A program made the position numbers and the translations under genes. The notes under the pieces were generated by a model. It did not search any database and was not told the origin of the DNA. It worked only from the letters and a program-made list of their open reading frames with translations. 64,000 bases of DNA from Cystobacter fuscus DSM 2262. GTDB taxonomy: Bacteria; Myxococcota; Myxococcia; Myxococcales; Myxococcaceae. The DNA is taken from contig NZ_ANAH02000001.1 of the NCBI RefSeq assembly GCF_000335475.2, forward strand, positions 434,001-498,000. The letters run 5' to 3'. This document shows, in pieces, positions 43,045 to 52,902 of the stretch (position 1 is its first letter; every line of letters begins with the position of its first letter).

Positions 43045-43296
43045 TGTGTTTCCCCCCGCGGTTGTCGCATGGGGCCAGGGAGGCAGCTCAACCAACGCTG
43101 TCGGCACCGGCCCGGGGCTCCTTCATGGAACCCCTGCCCAATCTGAATCCAGCATCACATGGGCCCCTCGTGATGGGAACAGCGTCAGGTGCGCGAGCTA
43201 CCCGCCCTCCAGCACGGCCCCGGAGAGAGAAGGACTTTGACGAAAAACGAACAAAAGAGACAGAGCCCTGAGTGCTTGCATGGAGTCGTGGCGGAG

Positions 43297-43923
43297 CTAG
43301 CCCGGTGAAGAAGAGGTGGTTGGTTCTCTCCACATGCCAGGGTAGGGAGGAGCACTGCGTCCCAATTGCAGGTGAGAGACGACCTTGAAGCCGAAGTGCT
43401 GGTAGCGGGCCGTGTTCTCCGGAGTGGTGCTCTCCAGGTAGGCCCCCACGCCTTCCCGGTCACAGCGCTCGAGCACGGGCCGCAACAGCGCGGAGGCATA
43501 TCCTCGCCGCTGGTGCTCGGGCTCCACGCCGAGCAATGCCAGGTAGTAGTGGGACCGGGATGGATGGTGCTTCTCCATCTGTCTCAACCCGCCCAGGGTG
43601 CGCACCACCTTGCCCAGGCCAACGCAGCGGACAATGGTGGATGACGCCGAAAGCTGCTCGCTCAGCCCCAGCTTCCACCGGCCCGGGGGAACCCAGAGCG
43701 CGGTCCCCGCACCATCCTCGGTGGTCAATACCTCTCCATGAGGCAGGGTGAACTCGCGCAGGGTGATCTCGAAGTACATCTCCAGCGCCCACACACGCCG
43801 CTCGTCCTCGCGCAGGAACCAGCGGAGGATCGGGTCCCGATCGAACGATCGCACCAGCGTCCGGACGAGCTGGGGTATGTCTTCGTGGGTCGCACGGCGG
43901 ACAGGAGGCGTGGGGCTGAGCAT
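43297..43923 (-). CDS. GNAT-family N-acetyltransferase
   Basis: The 208-residue product has the GNAT fold: an N-terminal VRRATHEDIPQLVRTLVRSF, the conserved acetyl-CoA loop LALLGVEPEHQRRGYASALL, and ESTTPENTARYQHFGFKVV near the C-terminus. A WVPPGRWKLGL motif is typical of the subgroup found next to varied genes in high-GC bacteria. The substrate is unknown. ATG 43923 is the only start that covers the first strand. It is upstream of nothing in particular: 250 bp of gene-free sequence without notable features separates it from the chemoreceptor. Confidence 0.88.
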   Translation of the reverse strand: MLSPTPPVRRATHEDIPQLVRTLVRSFDRDPILRWFLREDERRVWALEMYFEITLREFTLPHGEVLTTEDGAGTALWVPPGRWKLGLSEQLSASSTIVRCVGLGKVVRTLGGLRQMEKHHPSRSHYYLALLGVEPEHQRRGYASALLRPVLERCDREGVGAYLESTTPENTARYQHFGFKVVSHLQLGRSAPPYPGMWREPTTSSSPG

Positions 43924-44022
43924 GGCCCGTAGACTACCCGTCCGCCGACTCGGGTAGGTTGCTCGGCTCGCAGCCGTTCTCGGCCAGGGAGCGCTCCACC
44001 CGCGCTCCTGAAGCCAGACGCG

Positions 44023-45081
44023 CTAGGACTCGGATTTCGAGAGGACCTCGGAGCGGAGGTCTGGGAAGACCTTGCCCACCTTGCCGAGCAGGTAATCGCC
44101 GTAGGTGCCACGAAAGGCGTGGACACTCTGCCTGTCCCAGCGCTCGCTGGAGTCCTCGGCGGTGGTGACGCCACGAAGGGCCGGGGCGTCGATGGAACGG
44201 ACCTCGGCGGTCCAGCCGGGGTCGAAGAAGAAGGGCAGCGACAAGCGGTCGCGCCCAGAGCGGTTGAGCACCCGGTGCGGCGTGGAGCGGTACACGCCCC
44301 GGGTCATGCGGTCGAGCATGTCACCGATGTTGCAGACGAACGAGCCGGGGATGGGTGGCGCATCCACCCAGCGCACCTCGCCGCCCAGACGGGACTTCAC
44401 CTGGAGGCCACCGGCCTCGTCCTGCTTGAGGATGGTGAGCACGCCATAGTCCGTGTGCTCCCCGACGCCCCAGGCGGGCTGTCCATCCCCGGCGGTGCCA
44501 GGTCCAGGCGGGTAGTTGAAGATGCGGAAGAGCACGAGCGGATCGGCCATGACCCCCGCGGCGAAGTAATCCTCCTCGAGGCCAAGGCTGAGCGCGATGC
44601 CGCTCATGAGCGAGTGGCCCAGGCGGGTGAGCGCGGCCAGGTACTCGAGCACGGCCTCGCGCAGACCGGACGGTTCACTCGGGAAGAGGTTGGGGCCATG
44701 CAGGGGCGTGCCGGCCCGGACGAGAGGATGGTCGGGGCCGAGCTCGGTCCCGAGATAGAGGCCCTCCTTGCGGTCGGGACGGCCCGAGGTCAGCTCACCT
44801 CCCACGGGGAAGTAGCCCCGCCAGGCCAACCCGCCAAGAGCCATGCGGATGGCCATCTTCTCTTCCACGGGCAGCGCGAAGAAGCGGCGGCTCAATGCCT
44901 CCAGGCGCGTCTGGAGGGCCTCGTCGACACCGTGACCGACGACGTAGAAAAAGCCGCTCTCCCGACAGGCGGCACCGAGCCGCTCCGCGACGGCGCGGCG
45001 CGCGGCGGCACCCGACGACGCGTCCACGAGCGCGCGAACATCGATGACGGGGACTTCATCCACACTTCCAATCTCAGTCAT
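44023..45081 (-). CDS. 2-oxoglutarate/Fe(II)-dependent dioxygenase (isopenicillin-N-synthase family)
   Basis: The 352-residue product has the DIOX_N part ([64 protein letters not shown]) and the jelly-roll core with the iron-binding H-x-D in [13 protein letters not shown] and the distal His plus 2OG-binding Arg in [20 protein letters not shown]. The family hydroxylates or desaturates small molecules; the substrate cannot be told. ATG 45081 follows GGGAGAGGT; a longer upstream frame is the antisense of the neighbouring FG-GAP gene's end. It is separated from that gene by 88 bp in the same direction and might be cotranscribed. Confidence 0.9.
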   Translation of the reverse strand: MTEIGSVDEVPVIDVRALVDASSGAAARRAVAERLGAACRESGFFYVVGHGVDEALQTRLEALSRRFFALPVEEKMAIRMALGGLAWRGYFPVGGELTSGRPDRKEGLYLGTELGPDHPLVRAGTPLHGPNLFPSEPSGLREAVLEYLAALTRLGHSLMSGIALSLGLEEDYFAAGVMADPLVLFRIFNYPPGPGTAGDGQPAWGVGEHTDYGVLTILKQDEAGGLQVKSRLGGEVRWVDAPPIPGSFVCNIGDMLDRMTRGVYRSTPHRVLNRSGRDRLSLPFFFDPGWTAEVRSIDAPALRGVTTAEDSSERWDRQSVHAFRGTYGDYLLGKVGKVFPDLRSEVLSKSES

Positions 45082-45169
45082 ACCTCTCCCGCCCCGCGGC
45101 ATACCGCCGCTCATCAAGGGGAAACTCCGTGCCGAGCGCCGAGAAGAAGGAGCAGGCGTCCCGGCGTGC

Positions 45170-47602
45170 TCAGCGACAGCCCTGGTTGCGGGACACCTGG
45201 AGCACGTCCCCGTGGAAGGAGGCGGTGAACAGGTCCAGCGCCCCATCCCCATCCACGTCCGCCACGGCCAGCGAGCCCGGGCTGTCGAGGACGCCGTGGT
45301 TCGTCGGCCGCTCGAAGGTGCCGTCACCCCGCCCGGCGAGGATGCTCACGAAGTCGCTGGTGCGCGTCGCCGCGAGGATGTCCAGCCGACCATCCCCGTT
45401 CAGGTCCGCCAGCGCCAACTCGAAGGCCGTCGCTCCGAGGGCCTGGATCGCCTGCGCCTGGAACCCGCTCGCCGAGCCCAGGAGGACCTGGACGCCGCCG
45501 GTGCCCGCGACGGCCAGATCGAGAAAGCCATCCTTGTTGAGGTCGCCCGCCTTCACATTCAGGGGCTGGCGCAGCGTGAACACCCGCTGCACGTGGGTGA
45601 GGCCACCGCTCCCGTCGTTGCGCAGGATGATGACGGAGTTCGCGCCGCGATTCGCCACGGCCAGGTCCACCCTGCCATCGCCGTTGAAGTCGCCCGGCGC
45701 CACGGAGTTGGCCCCGCTCGCCGCGGGGATGTGACGGATGGTGCCAAGGCCGCCCGTGCCATCGTTCAAGAGGACCGTCACCGTTCCCGAAATCCGGTTG
45801 GCGGTGACCACGTCCAGCCTGCCGTCCCCGTTCAGGTCCGCCAGGGCGACACCGTTGGGCACCTCGTCGACGAAGTAGGTCTGCCGGAGTGGAGCGCCCG
45901 TGGCGTCCTGGCGCAGGACGGTGATGGAGTCATCCCCCGCGTTGGCGACGACGAGGTCCGGCAGGGGATTGTCATCCAGGTCGCCGACCGCGAGGGCGGC
46001 GGGGTTGTCACGCACCACGGTCGCCAGCGGCGTGCTGAACCCACCGTCCGGCAGGCCGTGGAGTCGGTTGACGGTTCCATTGAGCCCATCCGCGACGGCC
46101 ACGTCCAGCCGCCCGTCCCCATTCAGGTCCGCCACGGCCAGCGCCGACAGCATGGACGAGGTGGCGGGGGAGGCCCGGGCCATGTACGCCCGGTGCGGCG
46201 CGAGGAGGCCACCCCGGTTTCCGTAGAGCGCGCCGAAGGTGTTCGCGTCCCGGGAGGACATGACGACGTCCACCATTCCATCCGAGTTGATGTCGCCCAC
46301 GGCGGTCTGGACATAGTCGTCGTCCGTGACGTACCGGAGCTGCTCCTCGAAGGTGCCGTCCGTCTTCGCCAGGAAGACATACACATCCGCGCCGCCGTTT
46401 CGTTCGTTGAGGGCAATGGCATCGGCGCGGCCGTCACCGTTGACGTCCGCCACGTTCACCGCGTCCACGAAGGTCTGGGTGGGGAGGTACTGACTCGAGG
46501 AGAACGTGCCCGTGCCAGAGCCGAAGTAGACCATGGCCCGGCTCTCGTTCAGGTTCCCGAGCAGCACGTCGAGCTTCGAGTCCGCGTTGAAGTCCGCCAG
46601 CCGGATGTCGGTGTGCCGGGTCCAGCCTCCCGTACGGCGGGTGGGAAACGTCCCATCCCCCTTGCCGAGCAGGACCGCGAAGCCGCCCTCGGAGTACAGG
46701 GTGATGGCCACGTCCAGGATGCCATCCCCATTCACGTCGGCCACGTCGAACGCCGGGGGCGTCGTGCTCACGCTCGTGAGCAGGGGCTCCGCGAAGGTTC
46801 CATCCCCCTTGCCGAGCACCACCGCGAGGCCGGACGCGTACGGCCCCATGAGGTCCTGAATCCCGTCCCCGTTGAAGTCCCCGGCCCGGAGCGTGTAGCC
46901 ACTCAGGCCCTGGGGCCGGGTCTCCGCCAGGACGAAGGTGCCATCTCCCCGCCCGAGGAGCAGGCTGGCCGAGTTCAACTCGCTACCGGTGGTGACCACA
47001 TCCACCGAGCCGTCGCGATTGAAGTCCGCCACGGCAATCGCATACGGGCTGAACGGAACGGTGTATGCCACCGCGGCCGTGAACCTCCCGGTGCCCTCTC
47101 CGAGAAGCACGGCCACCTGGCCGGAGCGCGCGAAGACCAGGTCCAGCCTTCCGTCCCGGTTCAGGTCCGAGAGCGCCACCGCCCGAGGCCGCCCCGCTCC
47201 CGTCGACTGCGACGTCGCGAAGAACGGCGCGGTGCGTCCACAGGTCGTCTGCGCCGTCACCGGCGTTCCCTCGAACGTGAGCCCTGCGTCCGGCACTCCC
47301 GCGTCCGTCGGACCGGCGTCCGGCGCGCCGCTGTCCGGACGGCCCGCGTCGGAATCGTGGGTTCCACTGTCCGGCGGGGGCTCCTGCGTGCCACCGTCGT
47401 CCGGGTCCTCGCCGCCCGCGTCGGCTCCGCTGACTCCGGCGTCCGGGTCCTCGCCGCCCGCGTCGGCTCCGCTGTCTCCGGTGGAGGCATCCGCGCCAGG
47501 TCCGTTGCCCCCCGCATCCCGCGCGGGGGAGTCATGCGTGTCGGTGTCAGCACACGCGGCCAGGAGGAGGGTCAGGATTGCGAGCAGGGACAGTCGACGC
47601 AT
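45170..47602 (-). CDS. FG-GAP/VCBS-repeat lipoprotein
   Basis: The 810-residue protein starts with a lipoprotein signal ([10 protein letters not shown], Ala at +2), then a low-complexity Asp/Gly/Ala linker with [10 protein letters not shown] and [13 protein letters not shown] repeats (about residues 28-105), then about 14 FG-GAP/VCBS units each with a calcium-binding D-x-N-x-D-G-x-x-D loop, for example [20 protein letters not shown] and [10 protein letters not shown]. The units would form one or two seven-bladed propellers on the cell surface. Such proteins are abundant in myxobacteria; ligand and role are unknown. The DNA of the linker contains a near-perfect direct repeat (GCCGGCGAGGACCCGGACG-like, read on the minus strand around 47400-47470). 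Confidence 0.9.
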   Translation of the reverse strand: MRRLSLLAILTLLLAACADTDTHDSPARDAGGNGPGADASTGDSGADAGGEDPDAGVSGADAGGEDPDDGGTQEPPPDSGTHDSDAGRPDSGAPDAGPTDAGVPDAGLTFEGTPVTAQTTCGRTAPFFATSQSTGAGRPRAVALSDLNRDGRLDLVFARSGQVAVLLGEGTGRFTAAVAYTVPFSPYAIAVADFNRDGSVDVVTTGSELNSASLLLGRGDGTFVLAETRPQGLSGYTLRAGDFNGDGIQDLMGPYASGLAVVLGKGDGTFAEPLLTSVSTTPPAFDVADVNGDGILDVAITLYSEGGFAVLLGKGDGTFPTRRTGGWTRHTDIRLADFNADSKLDVLLGNLNESRAMVYFGSGTGTFSSSQYLPTQTFVDAVNVADVNGDGRADAIALNERNGGADVYVFLAKTDGTFEEQLRYVTDDDYVQTAVGDINSDGMVDVVMSSRDANTFGALYGNRGGLLAPHRAYMARASPATSSMLSALAVADLNGDGRLDVAVADGLNGTVNRLHGLPDGGFSTPLATVVRDNPAALAVGDLDDNPLPDLVVANAGDDSITVLRQDATGAPLRQTYFVDEVPNGVALADLNGDGRLDVVTANRISGTVTVLLNDGTGGLGTIRHIPAASGANSVAPGDFNGDGRVDLAVANRGANSVIILRNDGSGGLTHVQRVFTLRQPLNVKAGDLNKDGFLDLAVAGTGGVQVLLGSASGFQAQAIQALGATAFELALADLNGDGRLDILAATRTSDFVSILAGRGDGTFERPTNHGVLDSPGSLAVADVDGDGALDLFTASFHGDVLQVSRNQGCR

Positions 47603-47760
47603 GGGCTGGAAACCGTGGGAGGTGTGGCGCGCGTATCCCGCTGGGTGGCGGTCCCGCGCACGCGCGAAGGCTTCACCCTGGCGGGAGCCACGTCGAACCT
47701 ATCACTCTCACCCGTGTTCCCCCAAGCCACCAGCCCCCCTCAACAGCTCCCCCAGTTCTC

Positions 47761-48540
47761 CTATGCTCCCAGGTAGGCGCGGACGACAGGCTCCGCCGGT
47801 GAGTGGCGCGGTCTGTCCGACTCCTGGAGCTGACCGCGCAGCACGGTGTAGAGTTCGACCGCGGCGGCCAGCGCGCGACGACACTCCTCCGCGTCGTGGC
47901 GCGCACAGACCCGCGAGAGCGCCGAGGCATGGCGTGAGGCCTCGAGCCGCCGCGCCCCGCGCCACACGCCACCGTCGATGAGTTGGATCAGCGGCGCCAG
48001 GGCCTGGGCCCGCAGGAACGCCAGCATGTCCAGGCATTCGAAGAGCTCTCCGCGCCGGAGCTTGTCGATGCCGTAGTGGATCCACACCCAGAAGCGATCT
48101 TCGATCCACTGCGCCGACGGCATCCCCAGAGGACTCGCCCGCGTCGAGCCCAACCGCTCCGTGATGATGCCAGCACGCTCGAAGAGGACCTCGGGGTCCT
48201 CGATGCGGGAGTCGAGCTCGGCGACGGAGATGAACTTCAGATCGACATGGAGCAGCGGCGGGCCGTAGAGGCAGATCAGCAGGCGGGGCTCGCCCACGTG
48301 CTCCCCCGTGAATCCCTGGAGGAGGGGACCCGCGGCGCGGGCAATCACCATGCGCTCCCGCGCGATGGTGGCCCGCAGCTCGTCCGAGACGACGAGGATG
48401 AGGTCCAGGTCGGAGAACTCGTCCATGTTCCGGCCGAGGTACGAGCCACCCGCCAGGACCCCCAGGATTCCGGGGTGGGCCCGCCAGATACTCAGTGCGG
48501 AGGTCAGGAAGTCACGGTGTCGGACCGGTAGGTGTTGCAT
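47761..48540 (-). CDS. Nucleotidyltransferase-fold protein (aminoglycoside adenylyltransferase-like)
   Basis: The 259-residue product has the Pol-beta-type catalytic motif GGSYLGRNMDEFSDLDLILV (G-S ... D-x-D) and a third acidic residue likely in LLHVDLKFI. The C-terminal half is helical, as in antibiotic nucleotidyltransferases and the MNT group. Resistance activity is possible but unproven; no HEPN partner is adjacent. ATG 48540 gives a standard-length protein and begins just before the motif; a longer upstream frame overlaps the divergent regulator gene. Only 67 bp separate it from that regulator, suggesting shared control. Confidence 0.85.
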   Translation of the reverse strand: MQHLPVRHRDFLTSALSIWRAHPGILGVLAGGSYLGRNMDEFSDLDLILVVSDELRATIARERMVIARAAGPLLQGFTGEHVGEPRLLICLYGPPLLHVDLKFISVAELDSRIEDPEVLFERAGIITERLGSTRASPLGMPSAQWIEDRFWVWIHYGIDKLRRGELFECLDMLAFLRAQALAPLIQLIDGGVWRGARRLEASRHASALSRVCARHDAEECRRALAAAVELYTVLRGQLQESDRPRHSPAEPVVRAYLGA

Positions 48541-48607
48541 GCCACCCTGATAGCATCCTGCCTGGACCCATCCATAGGGCCAGAAACCGCACGAAGCATG
48601 GGGCCAG

Positions 48608-50101
48608 ATGCGAAACGCTCGAGCCGAGGTCTCACACCCACTCGTGACGCTGCGGCGGGATGCACCGCTGCGGAAGCAAATCGTCGGAGAGCTCCGGGCA
48701 CGAATCCTCAGCGGCGAGCTTCCCGGTGGCGCCAGGCTGCCCTCCGCGAGACGTCTCGCGAGCGAGCTGCGCGTGGCGAGGATCACCGTCGTCACCGCGT
48801 ACCACGCGCTCGCTGACGAGGGGTACGTCGAGCTCGAGGAGCGCCGTGCTCCGAGGGTCGTCGACGTTCCTCCCGAGGCGCGCATGAACGTGGCGGAACA
48901 CGCGCCCGCGCGGCGGGTGGAACGAGAACCTCCGAGGATCTCCTCCCGTGCGCGCCAACTGCTCCACACGGGCCGCGGCGCGTTGCTGTCGTATGACGGA
49001 GGCCCCCGTCCCTTCCGGGCGGGTCTTCCACCGCTCGATCTCTTTCCACTGGAAGACTGGACTCGGGCGGTGGCACGTGCCGCCCGGCGCGCGACGAGGC
49101 GGGATCTCGTCTATGGCGAGCCGCAGGGAGCGCGCGGGCTTCGGGAGGCCATCCTCGAGCATGTCTGTGCCGTGCGGAGTGTACACGCCCATGTCGACCA
49201 GGTCTTCGTGACCGCGGGCTCCCAGGCGGGCTTCGATCTCTGTGCCCGCGTGCTCATCGAGCCCGGCGCGACGGCGTGGGTCGAGGATCCCGGCTACCCG
49301 GGCATCCGAGGCGCGCTCCTGGCCAATGGAGGCCGCGCGGTGCCGGTCCCCGTGGATGAGGAGGGGCTGTGCGTGGGGAGGGGACGGGCTCGCGCTCCGG
49401 ACGCGGCCGTGGCGTTCGTCTCACCGTCGCACCAATTTCCCCTGGGCGTCCGGCTCTCGCTGTCGCGGCGTCTCGAGCTCCTGGCGTGGGCGCGAGAGGG
49501 ACGGCGCTGGATCGTGGAAGATGATTACGAGAGCGAGTACCGGTTCGAGGGCCGCCCCGTGGCCGCGCTCGCCGCGTTGGATGAGTCACACCGGGTGCTC
49601 TATGTCGGCACCTTCAGCCGGGTCTTCCTTCCAGGCTTGCGTCTTGGATACGTCATCGTGCCCGAGCAGCTCGTCGAGGCCTTCGCCGCGGTGCGAGTCC
49701 TCGTGGATCGTCACTCGCCGTACCTCACCCAGCTCGCCTTCGCGGAGTTCCTCGAGAGCGGTCGGTTCGCGCGTCACCTGAGACGGCTTCGTGCCTCGAC
49801 GCTCGAACGGCGTGACCACCTGGTCTCCGCGGTGGGGCAACTGTTTGGAGCGCGCCTCGGAGTGGAGGTGCCCGATGCGGGGAGTCACGTCCTGGGTTGG
49901 TTGGAGCGGGGACGGGATGACCAGGAGGTCGCACGGGCCGCGGCACGGGTCGACGTGGACGTGTTCCCGCTCTCGCGGTTCACGATGCGCCGGCGAATGC
50001 CTCCGGCGCTCGTGCTGGGGTATGGGGCGTATCCGCCCAACGCCGTGTGGGAGGCCCTGGAGCGGCTCTCCTGGGTGCTCCCCGCCCTGGCGAGTCATTA
50101 G
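48608..50101 (+). CDS. MocR/PdxR-type GntR regulator with aminotransferase-like domain
   Basis: The 497-residue product has a GntR winged helix (LRKQIVGELRARILSGELPG, LPSARRLASELRVARITVVT, AYHALADEGYVELEER) and a fold-type I aminotransferase-like domain (QVFVTAGSQAGFDLCARVL, VEDPGYPGIRGAL, VSPSHQFPLGVRLS, VEDDYESEYRFEG). At the position that normally holds the PLP lysine (TFSK) the sequence is GTFSRVFLPGLRLGY: codon CGG encodes Arg. PLP could still bind non-covalently, but no internal aldimine can form. It is divergent from the nucleotidyltransferase gene. ATG 48608 aligns with typical MocR starts though its ribosome binding site is weak. Confidence 0.9.
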   Translation: MRNARAEVSHPLVTLRRDAPLRKQIVGELRARILSGELPGGARLPSARRLASELRVARITVVTAYHALADEGYVELEERRAPRVVDVPPEARMNVAEHAPARRVEREPPRISSRARQLLHTGRGALLSYDGGPRPFRAGLPPLDLFPLEDWTRAVARAARRATRRDLVYGEPQGARGLREAILEHVCAVRSVHAHVDQVFVTAGSQAGFDLCARVLIEPGATAWVEDPGYPGIRGALLANGGRAVPVPVDEEGLCVGRGRARAPDAAVAFVSPSHQFPLGVRLSLSRRLELLAWAREGRRWIVEDDYESEYRFEGRPVAALAALDESHRVLYVGTFSRVFLPGLRLGYVIVPEQLVEAFAAVRVLVDRHSPYLTQLAFAEFLESGRFARHLRRLRASTLERRDHLVSAVGQLFGARLGVEVPDAGSHVLGWLERGRDDQEVARAAARVDVDVFPLSRFTMRRRMPPALVLGYGAYPPNAVWEALERLSWVLPALASH

Positions 50102-50131
50102 GACTGGAGGCCCTCCGCTATAGTCGAGGGC

Positions 50132-51688
50132 ATGAGAAGACGTCTGCTGTGGTTCTGGCCGCTGGTCCTCGCCATCCCCGTGGCCCTTGGCGTGGTGCTC
50201 CACTCCAACCAAAGCACCGACCGGTTGGGAGGTGGAGGTTGGCTGGTAACGGGCCTGTTCTCCTATACGCTCTACTACTTCGTGCTCACCTGGCCGGTGT
50301 GGTTGATGCGCATGTCCCAGGCACGCAGGATGGTCATCAGCGCGCTCGTGCCTGGGATCCTCCTGATCATCCTGGCCGTGCTGCCCCTGCCCCGAAGAGC
50401 CCCCTTCCTGGACGTCACGGTGTACGTGCCGTCCTTCGACGTGTGGTTCATGCCCGGGGCTACCCTCTATGGCAAGCTGAAGAGGGTCACGTTCGCCTCG
50501 CCCTGCGAGGTGTCCCTGTGGGAAGCCGGCCAGCATGGGCTCCGCACGGAAATCCTGGGTGTCACGTACCAGCCCGACGGCAAGATCCTCATCCAAGGCT
50601 TCATCTCCAAGGAAGGAACGTGGAATAACGGCGTGAAGCTCTCCCGGCTCCTGCCGGATGGGAGCATCGATCCCACCTTCAAGGGACAGGACCGCTGCAT
50701 GAGGCTCACCACGCCCGCGCAGCCAGGCGACGTCTGGCTTCAGACGGATGGAAGAATCCTCCTGGGCGCAAGGACGATCTCCAGCTCTCCGAATCGCGAG
50801 AACGAGCTGGCCCTGATCGTCAGCCCGGAGGGAGAAGAACTCCGCCGGGTGTCCATCCCCAAGCTCCCGGCCGAGCAGCACGTCGAGGGCCTGGTCGCGG
50901 AGGTCCAGCTCCAGCCGGATGGCGGGCTGCTGCTGTATGGAAGCTTCCGTCGTGAGGCGGATTCCAAGTCCAGGAGCCCCATCCTGCGGATCACTCCCGA
51001 GGGGCTGCCAGACCTGTCCTCATGGAGGGAGATGCCAGGGCTGGATGTGGCCGATTCCATTCGCGGCGTGAGCGGTGCCGATGGGCGACATTTCATCGTC
51101 GCCGACAATCCCAACTACGCGGAGTCTCTCCTCCCGGCGGTCTACTCCTTCAGCGCGGAAGGGCAGCCCGATGAGGTCTTTCATGAGCGGCTTTTGGGGA
51201 TGCAGCGCGAGAAGGAGTTGCGCCAGGCAACAGCCCTGGCTGTTCAGGCGGACGGAAAGATCGTCACCGCTTTCGTGACGGGTGAGGCTCGTTCCGAGGT
51301 GATGCGTCTGAACCCCGACGGAACCCTGGACGACACCTTCCAGCGGGAGGAGTTTCCCTTCGAAGCCAACCACCTGAGCGCGCTCGCGGACGGAGGCCTC
51401 CTCGTCGCCCGAGTGGGTATCTTGAACGCGTTCGAAGAACGGACTCCAGTGGTGCTGGCACGCCTGGACTCGAACGGGCGGGTCGACAGGGCGGTCGCCG
51501 AGCGACTCCGTTCAGCGTTCGCCGCGCAAGAGATCTCGAGCATTCGCGAGCTCACGGTGAGGCCCAACGGCACCGTGCTTCTCGAGCGCTTCGCGCCTGA
51601 TTCGGCTGGCGGAAAGACGTTCCACCAGCTCGTTCAGCTTCTGCCAGACGGCAGCCTGGACACCGGCTTTCATCCGCCGCCGCTTTAG
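50132..51688 (+). CDS. Delta-60 repeat membrane protein
   Basis: The 518-residue protein starts with three membrane helices (WFWPLVLAIPVALGVVL, WLVTGLFSYTLYYFVLTWPV, MVISALVPGILLIILAVLPL) and then an exported domain of delta-60 (DUF5122) repeats, recognisable by YQPDGKILIQG, LPDGSIDPTF, VQADGKIVTAF, LNPDGTLDDTF and LPDGSLDTGF. These repeats form beta-propellers. Combination with an N-terminal membrane module is less usual than a plain signal peptide. It begins 30 bp after the MocR gene on the same strand and could be cotranscribed. Function unknown. Confidence 0.85.
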   Translation: MRRRLLWFWPLVLAIPVALGVVLHSNQSTDRLGGGGWLVTGLFSYTLYYFVLTWPVWLMRMSQARRMVISALVPGILLIILAVLPLPRRAPFLDVTVYVPSFDVWFMPGATLYGKLKRVTFASPCEVSLWEAGQHGLRTEILGVTYQPDGKILIQGFISKEGTWNNGVKLSRLLPDGSIDPTFKGQDRCMRLTTPAQPGDVWLQTDGRILLGARTISSSPNRENELALIVSPEGEELRRVSIPKLPAEQHVEGLVAEVQLQPDGGLLLYGSFRREADSKSRSPILRITPEGLPDLSSWREMPGLDVADSIRGVSGADGRHFIVADNPNYAESLLPAVYSFSAEGQPDEVFHERLLGMQREKELRQATALAVQADGKIVTAFVTGEARSEVMRLNPDGTLDDTFQREEFPFEANHLSALADGGLLVARVGILNAFEERTPVVLARLDSNGRVDRAVAERLRSAFAAQEISSIRELTVRPNGTVLLERFAPDSAGGKTFHQLVQLLPDGSLDTGFHPPPL

Positions 51689-51696
51689 GAGTCGGC

Positions 51697-52872
51697 TCAG
51701 CTCGGCCGGGCGCCCAACCGTCGCAGCAGTTCCTGGGCCTGCTCGCGCACCTCGGGATCCGCGCTCGTGCTGGCCTTGCTCGCGTGCCGCTGGGCAGCCC
51801 CCTTGTCGCTATCCAGCAGGGCGATGGCGTGGTTGAGGTGGAGGCCGGGATGCTCGGGGTGAACGGCCAGGGCGCGCGCCAGGATGCCGCGGGCGCGCTC
51901 CGCTCCCCCCTTCATCCGGAAGTAGAGGGTGGCCAGGTCGTTCACCGCGTCCACGTCCGTGGGCGCCTGCCGCACCACGTCCTCCAGCAACATCTGGGCG
52001 GCGGGCAGGTCCTCGAGCTGCTCGCAGGCCTGGGCCAGTGCTCGCCGGGCCTCGAGGGACTCCGGGACCTGCTGGCAGAGTTCCTCCAGCACCGCGCGCG
52101 CCTGGGCGAACTCGGCGCTGGCCAGCAGTGCCACTCCGTGCATGTACAGGTAGTCCGCATGCCCGGGCACCCGCAGCCGCAGGTCGATGGCCTTCTGTGC
52201 CGCCGCCGGAAAGTCCCCCGCGAGCATGCACAGCCGGTAGAAGTCCTCATGAGGGACGGGATCGTCCGGTGACAGCTTGCACGCCAGACGCACCAGATTG
52301 AGGGCCTGGCCCAGCTCGCCCTTCAGGGTGTGGGCCCGCGACAGCAGCAGCACGGGCAGGCGCTTGTCGGAGCTGAGCTTCGTGGCACGGCCGAGGAGGT
52401 CGATCGCCTCGTCGATGCGCTCCTGGCGCAAGGTCAGCCGGCCCAGCTCGAACAGGGCGAAGGCATTGTCGGGCCAGCGCTGGAGTCCCGCCCGAAAGGC
52501 CGCCTCGGCGCCGGCCTCGTCCCCTCGCTCCAGCAGGAAGTGACCCAGGTTGTAGTGCTCGAAGAAGCCCGCCGTGGGCTCGGCGGCGATGGCCTCGAGC
52601 CGCTCGCCGGCCGCCGCCTCTCCCGCGGACGCCTGGAGGACGGCGAGGTGGCTGTGGGCCTCCAGGTGCTCCGGACTCAACTGGACCAGACGCCGCAGGG
52701 GGGGCTCGGCCCCGGCGGCATCGCCCTGGGCCAGATGGGTCCGGGCGAGCCCCAGCAGACACGCCTCATCGTCCGGCTGGGCCTGTAGCCCTCGACGGAA
52801 GGCGCGAACCGCGTCCTCCAAGCGTCCCACCTTCAGACAACGCAGCCCTTCGGTTGCCGCATCGGATGCCAT
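51697..52872 (-). CDS. TPR-repeat protein
   Basis: The 391-residue product consists almost wholly of 34-residue TPRs, about ten of them, for example GRLEDAVRAFRRGLQAQPDD, YNLGHFLLERGDEAGAEAAF, FELGRLTLRQERIDEAIDLL and ILARALAVHPEHPGLHLNHA. No signal peptide is present, so it is cytoplasmic. ATG 52872 has AGGAG six bases upstream. It starts 30 bp downstream of the 52903-53634 gene on the same strand, so the two form an operon; a chaperone or adaptor role for that partner is possible (inference). Confidence 0.88.
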   Translation of the reverse strand: MASDAATEGLRCLKVGRLEDAVRAFRRGLQAQPDDEACLLGLARTHLAQGDAAGAEPPLRRLVQLSPEHLEAHSHLAVLQASAGEAAAGERLEAIAAEPTAGFFEHYNLGHFLLERGDEAGAEAAFRAGLQRWPDNAFALFELGRLTLRQERIDEAIDLLGRATKLSSDKRLPVLLLSRAHTLKGELGQALNLVRLACKLSPDDPVPHEDFYRLCMLAGDFPAAAQKAIDLRLRVPGHADYLYMHGVALLASAEFAQARAVLEELCQQVPESLEARRALAQACEQLEDLPAAQMLLEDVVRQAPTDVDAVNDLATLYFRMKGGAERARGILARALAVHPEHPGLHLNHAIALLDSDKGAAQRHASKASTSADPEVREQAQELLRRLGARPS

Positions 52873-52902
52873 CTCGGACTCCTGGCCAGAAGGCGCTGGG
52901 GT

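Noticed and set aside
45170-47602. CRISPR-like periodic repeats
   Set aside because: The periodicity is that of FG-GAP coding units with variable spacing and in-frame conservation; no repeat-spacer structure exists anywhere in the window.
45044-47776. 910-codon plus-strand frame opposite the FG-GAP gene
   Set aside because: It consists of monotonous repeats that mirror the calcium-loop repeats of the true gene.
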